From the NCBI GenBank assembly GCA_025054775.1, contig JANWZA010000059.1, positions 1 through 64,000 on the forward strand: a DNA stretch of 64,000 bases. Reading direction: 5' to 3'. The DNA comes from Microscillaceae bacterium. Lineage in GTDB: Bacteria > Bacteroidota > Bacteroidia > Cytophagales > Microscillaceae. Under the pieces are notes generated by a model. It was not told where the DNA came from. It was given only the letters and a program-made list of their open reading frames with translations, and did not search any database. Shown one piece after another: positions 16,489-26,235 of this stretch. How positions within the stretch are numbered: the first letter of the stretch is position 1; every line of letters starts with the position of its first letter. A program made the translations under genes and the position numbers.

Positions 16489-17463
16489 TTAGGAACTTAG
16501 TGAAGCGTGTGCTTTATAGGCTTGTCTTGGTTGCAAGTTAAGCAGTTGGAACATGGCTTGGTCTTGGTCAAATGTAGGGTTTGGTGTGGTGAGTAGTTTA
16601 TCGCCTGCAAAAATAGAATTAGCTCCTGCTAAAAAACACAAGGCTTGCTCTGCTATGGGCATTTCCAACCTACCTGCCGAAAGGCGAACCATGGCTTGGG
16701 GCATTAAAATTCGTGCAGTAGCAATCATACGTAGCATTTCCCACACTGAAACACGTTTCTGCTTAGCAAGGGGGGTGCCTTCAATGGCTACCAATGCATT
16801 GATAGGTACTGATTCAGGGTGTTGTGGTAGAGTTGCCAAGGTGTGTAGCATACTTATTCTATCCTCGTCGGTTTCTCCCAAACCGATAATTCCACCTGAA
16901 CATACTGAAATTCCTGCTTTGCGTACATTCTCTAAGGTTTTTATGCGGTCTTGAAAAGTGCGTGTGGTAATAATCTTTTCATAATACTCTTCGCTGGTGT
17001 CCAAATTATGGTTATAGGCATACAAACCTGCCTCTTTTAGTTTTTGGGCTTGTTCTGCCGTAAGCATACCTAAAGTACAACAAACCTCTAAGCCTAACTC
17101 CTTAATGCCTCGTATCATTTCCAGCACCTTGTCAAAATCTTTGTTATCACGTACTTCGCGCCAAGCTGCGCCCATGCAAAAACGCGTGCTACCCGCTTGT
17201 TTAGCTTCACGGGCTTTTTGCAATACCGTAGGGAGGTCTAACAATTTATGGACAGGTACGTTGGTATTGTATTTTACTGATTGTGAGCAATAAGCACAAT
17301 CCTCAGGGCAGCCGCCTGTTTTGATAGAAAGTAAGGTACAAACTTGCACCTCGCTGGGGGTATGGTATTGACGGTGAACCGTAGCGGCTTGGTACACAAG
17401 TTCTAAAATCGGTTGGAAGTAAATTTGTTTTATCTCTTCTCTTGTCCAATCGGTGCGTATCAT
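16489..17463 (-). CDS. bioB: Biotin synthase
   Basis: Radical SAM enzyme inserting sulfur into dethiobiotin, the last step of biotin synthesis. The 324-residue protein has the radical SAM cluster motif C52-C56-C59 (CPEDCAYC) and ligands for the auxiliary [2Fe-2S] cluster, C96, C128, C188 and R260, at the same positions as in E. coli BioB. No other bio gene is in the window, so the rest of the pathway is elsewhere or dethiobiotin is imported. First gene of an operon with the thioredoxin-like and FAD genes, divergent from a TonB receptor 164 bases away. Confidence 0.97.
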   Translation of the reverse strand: MIRTDWTREEIKQIYFQPILELVYQAATVHRQYHTPSEVQVCTLLSIKTGGCPEDCAYCSQSVKYNTNVPVHKLLDLPTVLQKAREAKQAGSTRFCMGAAWREVRDNKDFDKVLEMIRGIKELGLEVCCTLGMLTAEQAQKLKEAGLYAYNHNLDTSEEYYEKIITTRTFQDRIKTLENVRKAGISVCSGGIIGLGETDEDRISMLHTLATLPQHPESVPINALVAIEGTPLAKQKRVSVWEMLRMIATARILMPQAMVRLSAGRLEMPIAEQALCFLAGANSIFAGDKLLTTPNPTFDQDQAMFQLLNLQPRQAYKAHASLSS

Positions 17464-17627
17464 GGTGGCTTTTAATAAAAAGTGTTGAGTATGATAGGTT
17501 TGGCTTGCAAATTACGCTTTTTTGAAATAATTTGTTAAACATAAGTTAATTTTTCGTGAAATATCCAAAAATTAGCAACCACTCAGCTAAAAAATGCTAA
17601 ATTTGAGCAAAATAAATCATCTTTTGT

Positions 17628-19640
17628 ATGAAAGCGTTTTTTTACTTCGTATGTATTTTTTGCTTCTGCTGTATTTTATGTAAGCAGGTAATTGGTCAGG
17701 AGAAAGATAGTATGCGGCTTTACTTTGCTCCCAATGTAGAAGAGGTTTTGCAAGCAAAAAAAGCTCAAAAAGAGGAGGCAAGTTCAGTAGCAAGTTTTAA
17801 GGAACTTGCTCTACGTGAAATACCGAGCATAGTTACTATTATTTCAAAAGAGGAAATATTACAATCAGGTGCGCGTGATTTATTAGAGATTCTTCGCTTT
17901 GTGCCTGGTATTGATTTTGGGCAAAATTTTGACTTCGTGGGAGGCATTGCTATCCGTGGAAACTGGGCAGAGGAAGGCAAAATACTGCTTTTGATAGATG
18001 GGCAAGTGCTTAATGATGCCTCTTTCGGTACGGTAATATTTACACAAAGACTTCTGTTGGCTGATATTGAACGAATAGAGATTATCCGTGGGGCAGGTTC
18101 AGCGATGTATGGTGGGTTGGCGGCATTGTCAGTTATCAATATTATTACTCAAAAAAATGTAGCAAGTCATAATGTGCAAGTCCAATGGAATATCGGCGCT
18201 TCTGAAAATGCGCTCTCACGCAATAATTTGCAAGTAAGTTTGAGGCAAAAGACAGGGTATTCCCAACATAGTCTGAGTATCGCCCTTAATCAGGCAAATT
18301 TGAGCAATGCACTTGTTGATCTACCTAATACCTCGCGTTTTAGTTTGAGAGATAGTTCGCAAACTCAAATGCGATACTTTAACTATGGATTAAAGCATAA
18401 ACAACTACAATTAAGAGCTATTTTTACTGAATATGCCTTCACTTCTACTCCGCGCATTTTGAAAGGCACGATGCGGGATTATTTGATAGGACTTTCCTAT
18501 GAATGGAATATCAATGAAAAACTAAAAATCTTACCTCGCCTTCAATGGAAACAGCAACAACCATGGTGGTATCAAAATTACCAAAACTTACCCAATCGCA
18601 AAATGTACGAACAGTACCAATTAGAAAATCAACGGCTTAATCAAGCTATTACCTTGCTTTATCAAAGCAGCCCTAAACTAAATTTTGCCACAGGTTACGA
18701 ATACTTTTGGGACTATGCTCGCTATGACTTGCAAGGCTATCAATTCTATAATCAAAAATCTACTATTAGTTTTCATAACATAGCCCTTTTTACGGAGCTA
18801 ACTTGGCAAAATAAGATAGCTACGCTTACAGCAGGAGCAAGATATGACAAGAATAGTGCTTTTCAAGCTGCGTTTGCCCCACGATTAGCCCTTACTAAGG
18901 TATGGAGGCAATGGCATGGCAAAGCGATTGCCAATTATGCCTTCAAAGCACCTACAATTCAGAACATACAATATGCCCGCAAAGCCAATGTAACTATTCG
19001 CCCTGAATGGGTAAGTACCTTTGAAGTAGAACTTGGCTACAAGTTTTCAGAAAAGTTATCTTGGGTAGCCAACGCTTACCAAATTCAGATTGACGGCCCT
19101 ATTTTGTATATATACAACCCTGCTACTTTTGAGGAGTATTACACCAACCAAGACCGTGCGGGTACACGCGGTATAGAAAGTGAACTAAAATGGGTAAGTA
19201 AAAAAGGCTTTTTGAAAGTAAATTATTCGTTTTATCAAAATCACCGAACTACCGCCACCACTTATTTACTAAATCTTGATAGTAAAAATTATTTACTCTT
19301 GGGACTTCCTGCTCATAAATTTACACTCTTGGCAAATTACAAAGTAAATAAAACAATTTGGCTAAATACCTCTCTTTTGGGATTGAGCGAAAAATACACT
19401 TTTGTCTATAAAGATTTTGACTTTCAGGACTTTGCATTACAACGTTACCCAAGTACTTGGCAGTGGAATGTGAGTTGCTTGTTCAAAAATGTAGCCAAAA
19501 ATTTAGATATTTCTTTACTTATATACAATTTGCTTAACCAAACACAATGGCTCATTAGCCCTGTGAATAGCGGTATCAATCCTTTTGTTGAGCCACGCCG
19601 AGAATTTGTATTAAGGTTGCATTACCAAATTGGCAATTGA
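17628..19640 (+). CDS. TonB-dependent receptor
   Basis: A 670-residue outer-membrane active transporter with a signal peptide (1-23, ending IGQ), a plug domain (about 50-180, with IAIRGN and ERIEIIRGAGSAMYGG) and a 22-strand-type barrel ending in an aromatic-rich strand (FVLRLHYQIGN). It lacks the N-terminal carboxypeptidase-like domain, so it resembles CirA/BtuB-type receptors rather than SusC. The substrate is unknown. Its start lies 164 bases from the divergent bioB. A TAAATTTG -7 box lies at 17598-17605 without a clear -33. Confidence 0.88.
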   Translation: MKAFFYFVCIFCFCCILCKQVIGQEKDSMRLYFAPNVEEVLQAKKAQKEEASSVASFKELALREIPSIVTIISKEEILQSGARDLLEILRFVPGIDFGQNFDFVGGIAIRGNWAEEGKILLLIDGQVLNDASFGTVIFTQRLLLADIERIEIIRGAGSAMYGGLAALSVINIITQKNVASHNVQVQWNIGASENALSRNNLQVSLRQKTGYSQHSLSIALNQANLSNALVDLPNTSRFSLRDSSQTQMRYFNYGLKHKQLQLRAIFTEYAFTSTPRILKGTMRDYLIGLSYEWNINEKLKILPRLQWKQQQPWWYQNYQNLPNRKMYEQYQLENQRLNQAITLLYQSSPKLNFATGYEYFWDYARYDLQGYQFYNQKSTISFHNIALFTELTWQNKIATLTAGARYDKNSAFQAAFAPRLALTKVWRQWHGKAIANYAFKAPTIQNIQYARKANVTIRPEWVSTFEVELGYKFSEKLSWVANAYQIQIDGPILYIYNPATFEEYYTNQDRAGTRGIESELKWVSKKGFLKVNYSFYQNHRTTATTYLLNLDSKNYLLLGLPAHKFTLLANYKVNKTIWLNTSLLGLSEKYTFVYKDFDFQDFALQRYPSTWQWNVSCLFKNVAKNLDISLLIYNLLNQTQWLISPVNSGINPFVEPRREFVLRLHYQIGN

Positions 19641-19864
19641 TAGAAGTTGTTAAGGATTTATTTTTTTTCCATTCTACATATAGAAACGAAAATGAATTAT
19701 AGTATTATCTTTGCTAAAGATTTCCATAAAAGGGCTATTTTAGGCTAGATACCTAAAAATAAACCTTTGAGCGGAAGTATTTTATAATCCTAAACAACTT
19801 TCAGGCTAATTCTATAGTCTAAATACTCTTGATACAAAAACATTTTTCCATTTTTTCATTCTCT

Positions 19865-21751
19865 ATGTGTGGAATTTCCTTCATTCGCTTACGCAAACCT
19901 TATACTTACTATATAGAGAAATACAAAACACCTATGTATGGTTTGCAAAAATTGTATATCCTAATGCAAAAACAAAACAATCGTGGGCAAGATGGTGCGG
20001 GAGTGGCTACACTCAAATTGAACGTCCCTCCTGGGCAAAGATATATCAGCCGATACAGGTCAATGGATGAGAACCCTATTGAGGACATTTTCAAGAAAAT
20101 TACCCAAAGAATAGAACATGCACTTAAAGCTCACAAAAAAGAAGCCCAAGACCAAAAGTGGGTGTATGAAAATGTTGCTTTTATGGGAGAAGTCTTGTTA
20201 GGGCATTTGCGATATGGTACACACGGGATTAACAGTTTGGAAAATTGCCACCCCTTCTTACGGCAAAGCAACTGGCGAGGACGTAATCTGATCTTAGCAG
20301 GAAATTTCAACCTAACTAATGTGGATGAATTGTTTGATACATTAGTAAAACTTGGGCAACACCCCAAAGATAAAATTGATACCGTACTAGTATTAGAAAA
20401 AATTGGACATTTCCTTGATGAAGAAAACCAACGCTTATTCAGAGAGTTCAGAGAGCAAGGGCTAAAAGGTGAAGAATTAGCACGAGCTATTGAGCAACAA
20501 ATTGACTTAAAGAAAATCTTGAGCCGCGCTACGCGCGATTTTGACGGAGGATATGCCATGATAGGGATTACAGGCTATGGAGACGCCTTTGTGGCTCGGG
20601 ATGCTCATGGAATAAGACCAGCTTTTTATTACGCTAATGATGAGGTAGTGGTTGTCGCTTCTGAACGCCCTGCTATTAGAACAGCCTTCGGTATTGAATA
20701 TGACCAAATTCAGGAAATTAAACCTGCCCATGCTCTTTTAATTGATAGACAAGGTAATTTCAAACAAGAACTTTTTACAGAACCGCAACCCGTAAAAGCA
20801 TGTAGTTTTGAGAGAATTTATTTTTCACGAGGTACAGACCCTGCTATCTATGCAGAAAGAAAAAATTTAGGCAGGTTAATTGCTCCTAAAATTTTGGAAG
20901 CTATTAACTATGATTTAGAAAATACCGTTTTCTCTTACATTCCTAATACTGCCGAAACAGCCTTTTTAGGCATGATAAAAGGTATTGAAGAATATATTGC
21001 CCAGCAAGCCCTTGAAAAATTACGAATATTCAAAGAAACCAACGACCCTGCCATAGAGGCTGATCTAATTAAGCTCCTCTCCACTAAGCCACGCATAGAA
21101 AAGTTAGCTATCAAAGAAGTAAAACTTCGTACTTTTATTACTGAAGATGAGCAACGCGAAGACGTGGTTTCTAGTGTGTATGATACCACTTTCGGTGTTA
21201 TCCGTAAGCAACAAGACACGTTAGTACTAATTGATGACTCTATTGTAAGAGGCACTACGCTAGAAAAAAGTATTTTGAAAATGTTAGATAGGTTAGAGCC
21301 GAAAAAAATCATTATTGTCTCCTCAGCTCCGCAAATTCGCTTTCCTGACTGCTACGGAATTGATATGTCTAAAATCCGTGAATTTGTTGCATTTAGAGCC
21401 GTGCTAGAACTTTTAGAGGAAACCCAACAAGAGCATCTTTTAGATGAGGTATACGCTCAATGTTTGGAAGCAGAAGAAAATAACCTAGCTGAAACGAAAA
21501 ACTATGTTAAACGCCTCTACGATCTTTTTTCTGACGAACAGATTTCGGCTAAAATTTCGCAAATGGTAGGGCAAGAAATCCATGCCGAAATTCAAATCAT
21601 TTACCAAAGTGTAGAAAACTTACATTTGGCTTGCCCACAACACACTGGCGATTGGTATTTTACAGGTGATTATCCTACCCGAGGAGGCAACCGCGTGGTT
21701 AATCAAGCATTTATCAATTTTATGCAAGGTAGTTTTGAGCGTGCTTACTAG
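19865..21751 (+). CDS. Long PurF-like amidophosphoribosyltransferase
   Basis: A 628-residue class II glutamine amidotransferase. The N-terminal nucleophile Cys2 follows the initiator Met (MCGISFIR), and NRGQDGAG, GHLRYGTHG and NFNLTN mark the glutaminase site. The phosphoribosyltransferase PRPP loop is VLIDDSIVRGTT (about 453-464). Ordinary PurF is ~460-510 residues; the extra length sits mainly between the glutaminase and PRPP loop and in an additional C-terminal ~90 residues. The ATG at 19865 is certain because Cys must be residue 2; the longer frame starts at a TTG. A TATCTTTG -7 box at 19706-19713 would give a leader of ~145 bases in which I see no known riboswitch. Confidence 0.82.
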   Translation: MCGISFIRLRKPYTYYIEKYKTPMYGLQKLYILMQKQNNRGQDGAGVATLKLNVPPGQRYISRYRSMDENPIEDIFKKITQRIEHALKAHKKEAQDQKWVYENVAFMGEVLLGHLRYGTHGINSLENCHPFLRQSNWRGRNLILAGNFNLTNVDELFDTLVKLGQHPKDKIDTVLVLEKIGHFLDEENQRLFREFREQGLKGEELARAIEQQIDLKKILSRATRDFDGGYAMIGITGYGDAFVARDAHGIRPAFYYANDEVVVVASERPAIRTAFGIEYDQIQEIKPAHALLIDRQGNFKQELFTEPQPVKACSFERIYFSRGTDPAIYAERKNLGRLIAPKILEAINYDLENTVFSYIPNTAETAFLGMIKGIEEYIAQQALEKLRIFKETNDPAIEADLIKLLSTKPRIEKLAIKEVKLRTFITEDEQREDVVSSVYDTTFGVIRKQQDTLVLIDDSIVRGTTLEKSILKMLDRLEPKKIIIVSSAPQIRFPDCYGIDMSKIREFVAFRAVLELLEETQQEHLLDEVYAQCLEAEENNLAETKNYVKRLYDLFSDEQISAKISQMVGQEIHAEIQIIYQSVENLHLACPQHTGDWYFTGDYPTRGGNRVVNQAFINFMQGSFERAY

Positions 21752-21754
21752 CTC

Positions 21755-21802
21755 AAAAGAAAAGAGTGTTAGATATTGGGCATTCATTTATACCTAACAC
21801 TC
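21755..21802. terminator. Bidirectional terminator between convergent genes
   Basis: GAGTGTTAG (21764-21772) pairs with CTAACACTC (21794-21802) around a 21-base loop. The minus-strand side has a T-rich tail (TTTTCTTTT). It separates the PurF-like gene from the TPR gene. Confidence 0.65.
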
Positions 21803-21832
21803 AACTTTATTGTGCACATTATTTTTTTGGGT

Positions 21833-22984
21833 CTATTTGTCAATTACATCCAAAATTTTTTGAATACGTGCAGCCTCTTCTTTACGTTTAAGTGAATTGT
21901 AAATATTGTAGAGTGGTCTGAGAACTTCTACCTCGTTCTTTTTTACATTGTTTGCTTTTTCAAAGTAAGGGAGTGCTTTTTCTAATTCTGCTTTCGCTTT
22001 GTCTTCTAAGGGTTTGCCTTTTTTATTGTAAGTTACCATATCCATGTTGTTTACCTCTTTGAGTAATTCACTGGCTCTGTTGTAAAAGATAGCTCCTGCG
22101 TTGAAGAGTGCCTCGTAGTTGTAAGCATCAAGTTCTAGGCACTTGTTGTAAGCTTCAAGGGCTTTGTCAAGCAAATTAGCGTTATTGTATAAAATACCTA
22201 ACTTCAAGTAATTGATAGCATCATTTGGATTGCTCGCAATTACCTTCTGTAACTTTTCAATAGCAAGATCAACTTTATTAGCTTTGAGTAAAAGTTCTAC
22301 GTGCAAATCATTCAATTCTTTGTCATTAGGGTACTTTTTTAGCCCCTCATCAGCCCAGTAGAGAGCTTTTTCATAATCCTTATCCTGATCGCGAATAAAA
22401 ATCGCCAAGTCGCGATAGGCTTGTAACTTGTTTTTCACTTCTGGACTTTTGATAAGTTGCTCGGTGAGGTCTTTATACTTTTTAAAGTCTTGGGTAAAAT
22501 AGGCTGATATTGAGCCAATTAGAAAACCGAGTGTATCTTTGGGGTTAAGCTCGCGTCCAAGTTCGGCTGCACGTAAGGCATTAGCATATTTTTTGGCATT
22601 GTAGTTATCTACGGCATAGTTAAGCATAGGGTAATACAACGTATCTAGGTAAGCTTTGGCATCCTTATAACTTCTACCTTTGGCAGGATCAAGTTCCATG
22701 GCTTTTTTGTATGATTCATAAGCCGTAAACACGGCATTAGTATCCAAATTCTTAAATAACTTGGTAGGATCGGTAGCAATTCTGAAGTAGATGCGTCCAC
22801 GCAAAATCCAAGTACGAGGTTTTACTTTCTCTTTTTCGTCTTGAATAGCTATCTCAATTGCATCGCGTGCGTCTTTGAGTTTGCCATTAGATAAGTGGTT
22901 AGCGGCTTTGTTATATTGTGCTAACAATATTTGAGAACAGCCTACTAATCCTGCAAGTGTAATCAATAAACGAATGTTTTTCAT
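21833..22984 (-). CDS. TPR-repeat exported protein
   Basis: A 383-residue protein made almost entirely of tetratricopeptide repeats (for example ALEAYNKCLELDAYNYEALF). The N-terminus is an export signal; LVGC could be a lipobox, but cleavage at LLAQ by signal peptidase I is also possible, so lipoprotein status is open. The ATG at 22984 replaces an upstream TTG. It is the last of five minus-strand genes with Ser/Thr kinase, FHA and VWA-FHA proteins, 73 bases after the VWA-FHA gene, and may scaffold that set in the periplasm. A TATCTTTG -7-like box lies at 23027-23034. Confidence 0.82.
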   Translation of the reverse strand: MKNIRLLITLAGLVGCSQILLAQYNKAANHLSNGKLKDARDAIEIAIQDEKEKVKPRTWILRGRIYFRIATDPTKLFKNLDTNAVFTAYESYKKAMELDPAKGRSYKDAKAYLDTLYYPMLNYAVDNYNAKKYANALRAAELGRELNPKDTLGFLIGSISAYFTQDFKKYKDLTEQLIKSPEVKNKLQAYRDLAIFIRDQDKDYEKALYWADEGLKKYPNDKELNDLHVELLLKANKVDLAIEKLQKVIASNPNDAINYLKLGILYNNANLLDKALEAYNKCLELDAYNYEALFNAGAIFYNRASELLKEVNNMDMVTYNKKGKPLEDKAKAELEKALPYFEKANNVKKNEVEVLRPLYNIYNSLKRKEEAARIQKILDVIDK

Positions 22985-23057
22985 AAAAATAGGATAAAAT
23001 AAAAGGCTCAACTAATAACATTTCTGCAAAGATATTGAAAACTTGTAAAAATTTGCC

Positions 23058-24680
23058 CTAAATTTCAAATTTTGCACTTGCTGAACCTAATTTTATTATA
23101 TCTCCTGCTTTGAGCAAGTGGCGTACAATTCGCGAACCGTTGACAAATGTGCCATTTGTACTATTACGGTCTGTAAGTATAAAACTCCCATTTTCAATTG
23201 TAATAGTAGCATGAAAGCCTGACACTGTTTGCTCAGGTATCATAATATCGTTATTTGGATTTCTACCTATGGTAATAGTGGGTTTGTTTAGTGGAAATTG
23301 CTTATTCAAAGCTCCTGCTACCACGTGAAGTGTAGGAGTAGATGCGCCACTTGCTATCATGGTTTGTCGTAGTTTTTTCTTTGCTTCTTCTTCTTCTTCT
23401 CTTTGTTTAATCTCTTTTTGGAAATATTGTGAAACCTCTATGGCTCGCTGGATTTCTGCTTCTTTGGCACGTAACTGCTCTTGTAAGCGAATATTCTGCT
23501 CCTCTAATGCTTTGATACGCGCTTGCTCTTCCACTTCTTTGCGTAAGCGTTCTTGTTCGGCTTGTGCTGCAGCTTCGGCTGCTGCTTCTTCCTCTTCGCG
23601 TTTTCTGATGCGGTATTCGTTATATCGCCAAAGAGCAAAACCCACCAAAATGCCTACTCCAAGCAAAATAAAAATACCGTAACTGCTCAAAAAAGAATTG
23701 GCTGCACCGCTGTTCTTTCTATCAGGTGAAACATAGGTAATTACCTGCTTTTCACCTGCATATTGTATCTCAAATTGATGACTTTTGCCATCTGCAGGTT
23801 GGTTTGTATTGAATGAGAGTACATATTTATCTTTGTCTGCCTCGCTGTCGTTTTTAGCTGTGGATTTAATAAAATCGTTTAGAGCATTTTTTATCTCTGA
23901 GCTATTTTTAGCTATGGCAAACAAGCCATTCGTTTTATCTGACATAAGCATAAAATTTTCACGTTCTGAGGCAAACTTTCCTCCCTCAATTCTATGCCCG
24001 ATAATATTAAGAGCTAATCCTGCGCGGTTAGCTTTATCAATACAATTACCTGCTCCAATTGGCGAGTTAGTTTTATTTACAGTGGAGCAAAGGATGATAA
24101 GCAATTTAGCAACATCTTCCTTGTATTCATCCATGTATTTTATGGCTTCGTAAATACCTTTGTAGAGGTCATTATTCGTTAGGTTCGTATCTGTCTCGGC
24201 ACGTAGTTTGCTACGAATAGCCTCACGCAAGCGGTTTTTATTATTCGTAAATTCAGCACTTACCACATTCAAAACTTTTTCCTCTTCTTCTTGGGGTTTG
24301 CCAAAGTAGCCGATATTTACCTTATCTCCCTCTTCTAAAAAATCTAAACTTGCCGTCAAGGATTTCTTAATATTATCTAACGGTAGTCCTGCTGTAAAAG
24401 CTGATGTTTCTACCACAAAAAAGACAAGCCGATTTCTAGGTGTACCTTTGCTGAGAGGAGACTCGTACCTATTCAAGGCAAATGGCACTTCTTTTTTGTC
24501 CTCGTCTAGTATCTTAAAGTCTGCTTCGGCAGGTATTTTTTTGTTTAGGATTTGTATTGTTACCTTCAATGAAGGGAAGCCCATCGTATCAATTGGCTCA
24601 AAAACTTTGAACATATTATTTTGAGCCATCACTTGCCAAGCAAGCAAGCATAAAAAGTAAAAGGTATAAACAACTTTCAT
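23058..24680 (-). CDS. VWA-FHA membrane protein
   Basis: A 540-residue protein with a signal peptide (1-20, ending VMAQ), a periplasmic von Willebrand factor A-like domain (about 65-270; VFFVVETSAF in place of a canonical DxSxS metal site), a membrane helix (about 330-352), a Glu/Arg-rich coiled coil (about 355-440) and a cytoplasmic FHA domain (about 450-540, ITIGRNPNNDI and STNGTFVNG). FHA domains bind phosphothreonine, so it could relay the state of the nearby Ser/Thr kinase across the membrane. The ATG at 24680 is chosen for its signal peptide; the longer frame begins with TTG. Confidence 0.82.
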   Translation of the reverse strand: MKVVYTFYFLCLLAWQVMAQNNMFKVFEPIDTMGFPSLKVTIQILNKKIPAEADFKILDEDKKEVPFALNRYESPLSKGTPRNRLVFFVVETSAFTAGLPLDNIKKSLTASLDFLEEGDKVNIGYFGKPQEEEEKVLNVVSAEFTNNKNRLREAIRSKLRAETDTNLTNNDLYKGIYEAIKYMDEYKEDVAKLLIILCSTVNKTNSPIGAGNCIDKANRAGLALNIIGHRIEGGKFASERENFMLMSDKTNGLFAIAKNSSEIKNALNDFIKSTAKNDSEADKDKYVLSFNTNQPADGKSHQFEIQYAGEKQVITYVSPDRKNSGAANSFLSSYGIFILLGVGILVGFALWRYNEYRIRKREEEEAAAEAAAQAEQERLRKEVEEQARIKALEEQNIRLQEQLRAKEAEIQRAIEVSQYFQKEIKQREEEEEAKKKLRQTMIASGASTPTLHVVAGALNKQFPLNKPTITIGRNPNNDIMIPEQTVSGFHATITIENGSFILTDRNSTNGTFVNGSRIVRHLLKAGDIIKLGSASAKFEI

Positions 24681-24912
24681 TTCATTGAAGAATATGTTTT
24701 TTAGTGTACAATTTGCGTTTTTTAGTATAAGTTTTTTTGCTCCCACTTCGGTATGTTGCACCAAGCTCAGCGGATTTGCTCTTTTAATCTCTAATACAAA
24801 ATAATATTCGGTTGGTGTAAAATTTTATTTTTTTGCCTTACTTGTTAGTTCAAAATTTAGCAAACTTGATAAATAAAAAACATATTTTTATTTTTTTCTC
24901 AAATCAATTAGG

Positions 24913-25491
24913 TTAGGCAATACTCCTAAACTTAAAAACCGTATCTCCGATTCTTATCATATCTCCATCTTTGAGCGTGCCTTCCTCTTCAAAAATATCG
25001 TTGATAAAAGTGCCATTAGTAGAAAGTTCATCTTTGAACTTAAAATGCCCCATGCGATACAAAATAGTAAGATGTTTAGCTGAAACAGCGGGGTCATCTA
25101 TTTGAATATCACATTCATAACTTGAACCAATGGTATTTCTACCTTCGTAGAGGCGAAAATCTTTGCCGTATTCATCAAGGGTAAAAGACACCAACCAACC
25201 TACTAATTTTCGCTCTTTACGTACCTGTTTAGGTTGTGAACCAAAATCCCCACTTCCAAAAGACACTCCGCCGCCCTCGTCAGTAAAAATTTGAGTACGT
25301 GAAAGGTTACCACGTCCTATACTCCCTATGCTTCCGCCAAATATATCAGGTTGTCCCTCAAAGTTATCTTCCTTACCTTGCATCGTAGCCCGTAAATTGT
25401 CCTCACTCCCCCCTATTTTAGGGCAATAAGGGCAAAAAGCTTGACTTTTAGGGTAGTAATGCCCATTTTCGCATAGTTTGAAATCGCTCAT
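24913..25491 (-). CDS. Zinc-ribbon FHA-domain protein
   Basis: A 192-residue cytoplasmic protein. The N-terminus has a zinc-ribbon-like motif (C7, H11, C20, C23 in CENGHYY and FCPYCP), followed by a Gly/Ser-rich linker and a C-terminal FHA domain (about 105-190; RNTIGSSYECDI, VSAKH, STNGTFIND). It should bind phosphothreonine peptides. It lies between the Ser/Thr kinase and the VWA-FHA gene on the same strand. The ATG at 25491 is chosen over a TTG two codons upstream. Confidence 0.82.
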   Translation of the reverse strand: MSDFKLCENGHYYPKSQAFCPYCPKIGGSEDNLRATMQGKEDNFEGQPDIFGGSIGSIGRGNLSRTQIFTDEGGGVSFGSGDFGSQPKQVRKERKLVGWLVSFTLDEYGKDFRLYEGRNTIGSSYECDIQIDDPAVSAKHLTILYRMGHFKFKDELSTNGTFINDIFEEEGTLKDGDMIRIGDTVFKFRSIA

Positions 25492-25685
25492 GTTCAAAAA
25501 TAATTAAAATGCTTTGTGTATATTTACTCTAAACTAAAAGTAGCTCAAAATTAGTAAAAAATTATGATTGGTTACACTCAGCTTATGAAATTAGATTTTT
25601 AATTTGCAAAAATGATTTTGAAAATCAATTGTTTACAATAGTACTATTTTAATAGTGGCAAAGCATTTTTCTTTGAGGAGGTTTT

Positions 25686-26087
25686 TTATATTTTGTTAAA
25701 GGTATTATTACGTCTATTTTGGGGCTGAGCTATCCAATAAATTTTGACAAAAGTTATTCGTTTTGCGGTATGCCTAAAAAGTTTGAGATATTGCTTTTTA
25801 AGTTCCTTCTTACAACAGATAGCTATGCGTTGAAAGTCTTTGAGTTTAACACGCCAATATACTCCATCTTTATCTAAACGAGGTACAACAGGCACGTGTA
25901 ACTGATACATACAAGTCCGAATCTTATCTAACCTACAAGTAGCTTTGAAAAAACAAAGTGTGGGAAAGGCTACTACTTGCAAGCTAGCAAAGGTATTTTC
26001 TGACAGCCACTTTTGTAGGTGTTGGTGTAGTTTATCTTTGGCAAATACATAGTTTACAAGCCTTTGTATTTCAGAAGATTGCCTCAT
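25686..26087 (-). CDS. Hypothetical basic protein, 133 residues
   Basis: I do not recognise this protein. It is strongly basic, has seven Cys residues but no paired zinc motif, and no signal peptide or membrane helix from the ATG at 26087. A longer frame from a TTG at 26120 adds a hydrophobic run (LLFYFSVLILM) that looks accidental. It lies within the minus-strand FHA/kinase block, so it may share that role, but nothing in its sequence shows it. Confidence 0.5.
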   Translation of the reverse strand: MRQSSEIQRLVNYVFAKDKLHQHLQKWLSENTFASLQVVAFPTLCFFKATCRLDKIRTCMYQLHVPVVPRLDKDGVYWRVKLKDFQRIAICCKKELKKQYLKLFRHTAKRITFVKIYWIAQPQNRRNNTFNKI

Positions 26088-26235
26088 GAGAATTAGAACA
26101 GAAAAGTAGAAAAGAAGCAAAAGAAAGGTTCACATTTGTGGTGGCTTCGCGTCTAGGTAACTCAAAAAATCTCTTACTGTAAAAGTATACCTAAAGGTAG
26201 GAAAAAAAAACGAAATATACAAGTTTTAAGCGGTT

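Noticed and set aside
19706-19864. Purine riboswitch in the leader of the PurF-like gene
   Set aside because: The ~145-base leader lacks the paired loops and core of known purine aptamers.
20131-21312. Minus-strand frames of 74-142 codons within the PurF-like gene
   Set aside because: Shadows of a convincing plus-strand gene, with Ser/Arg-rich composition typical of antisense frames.
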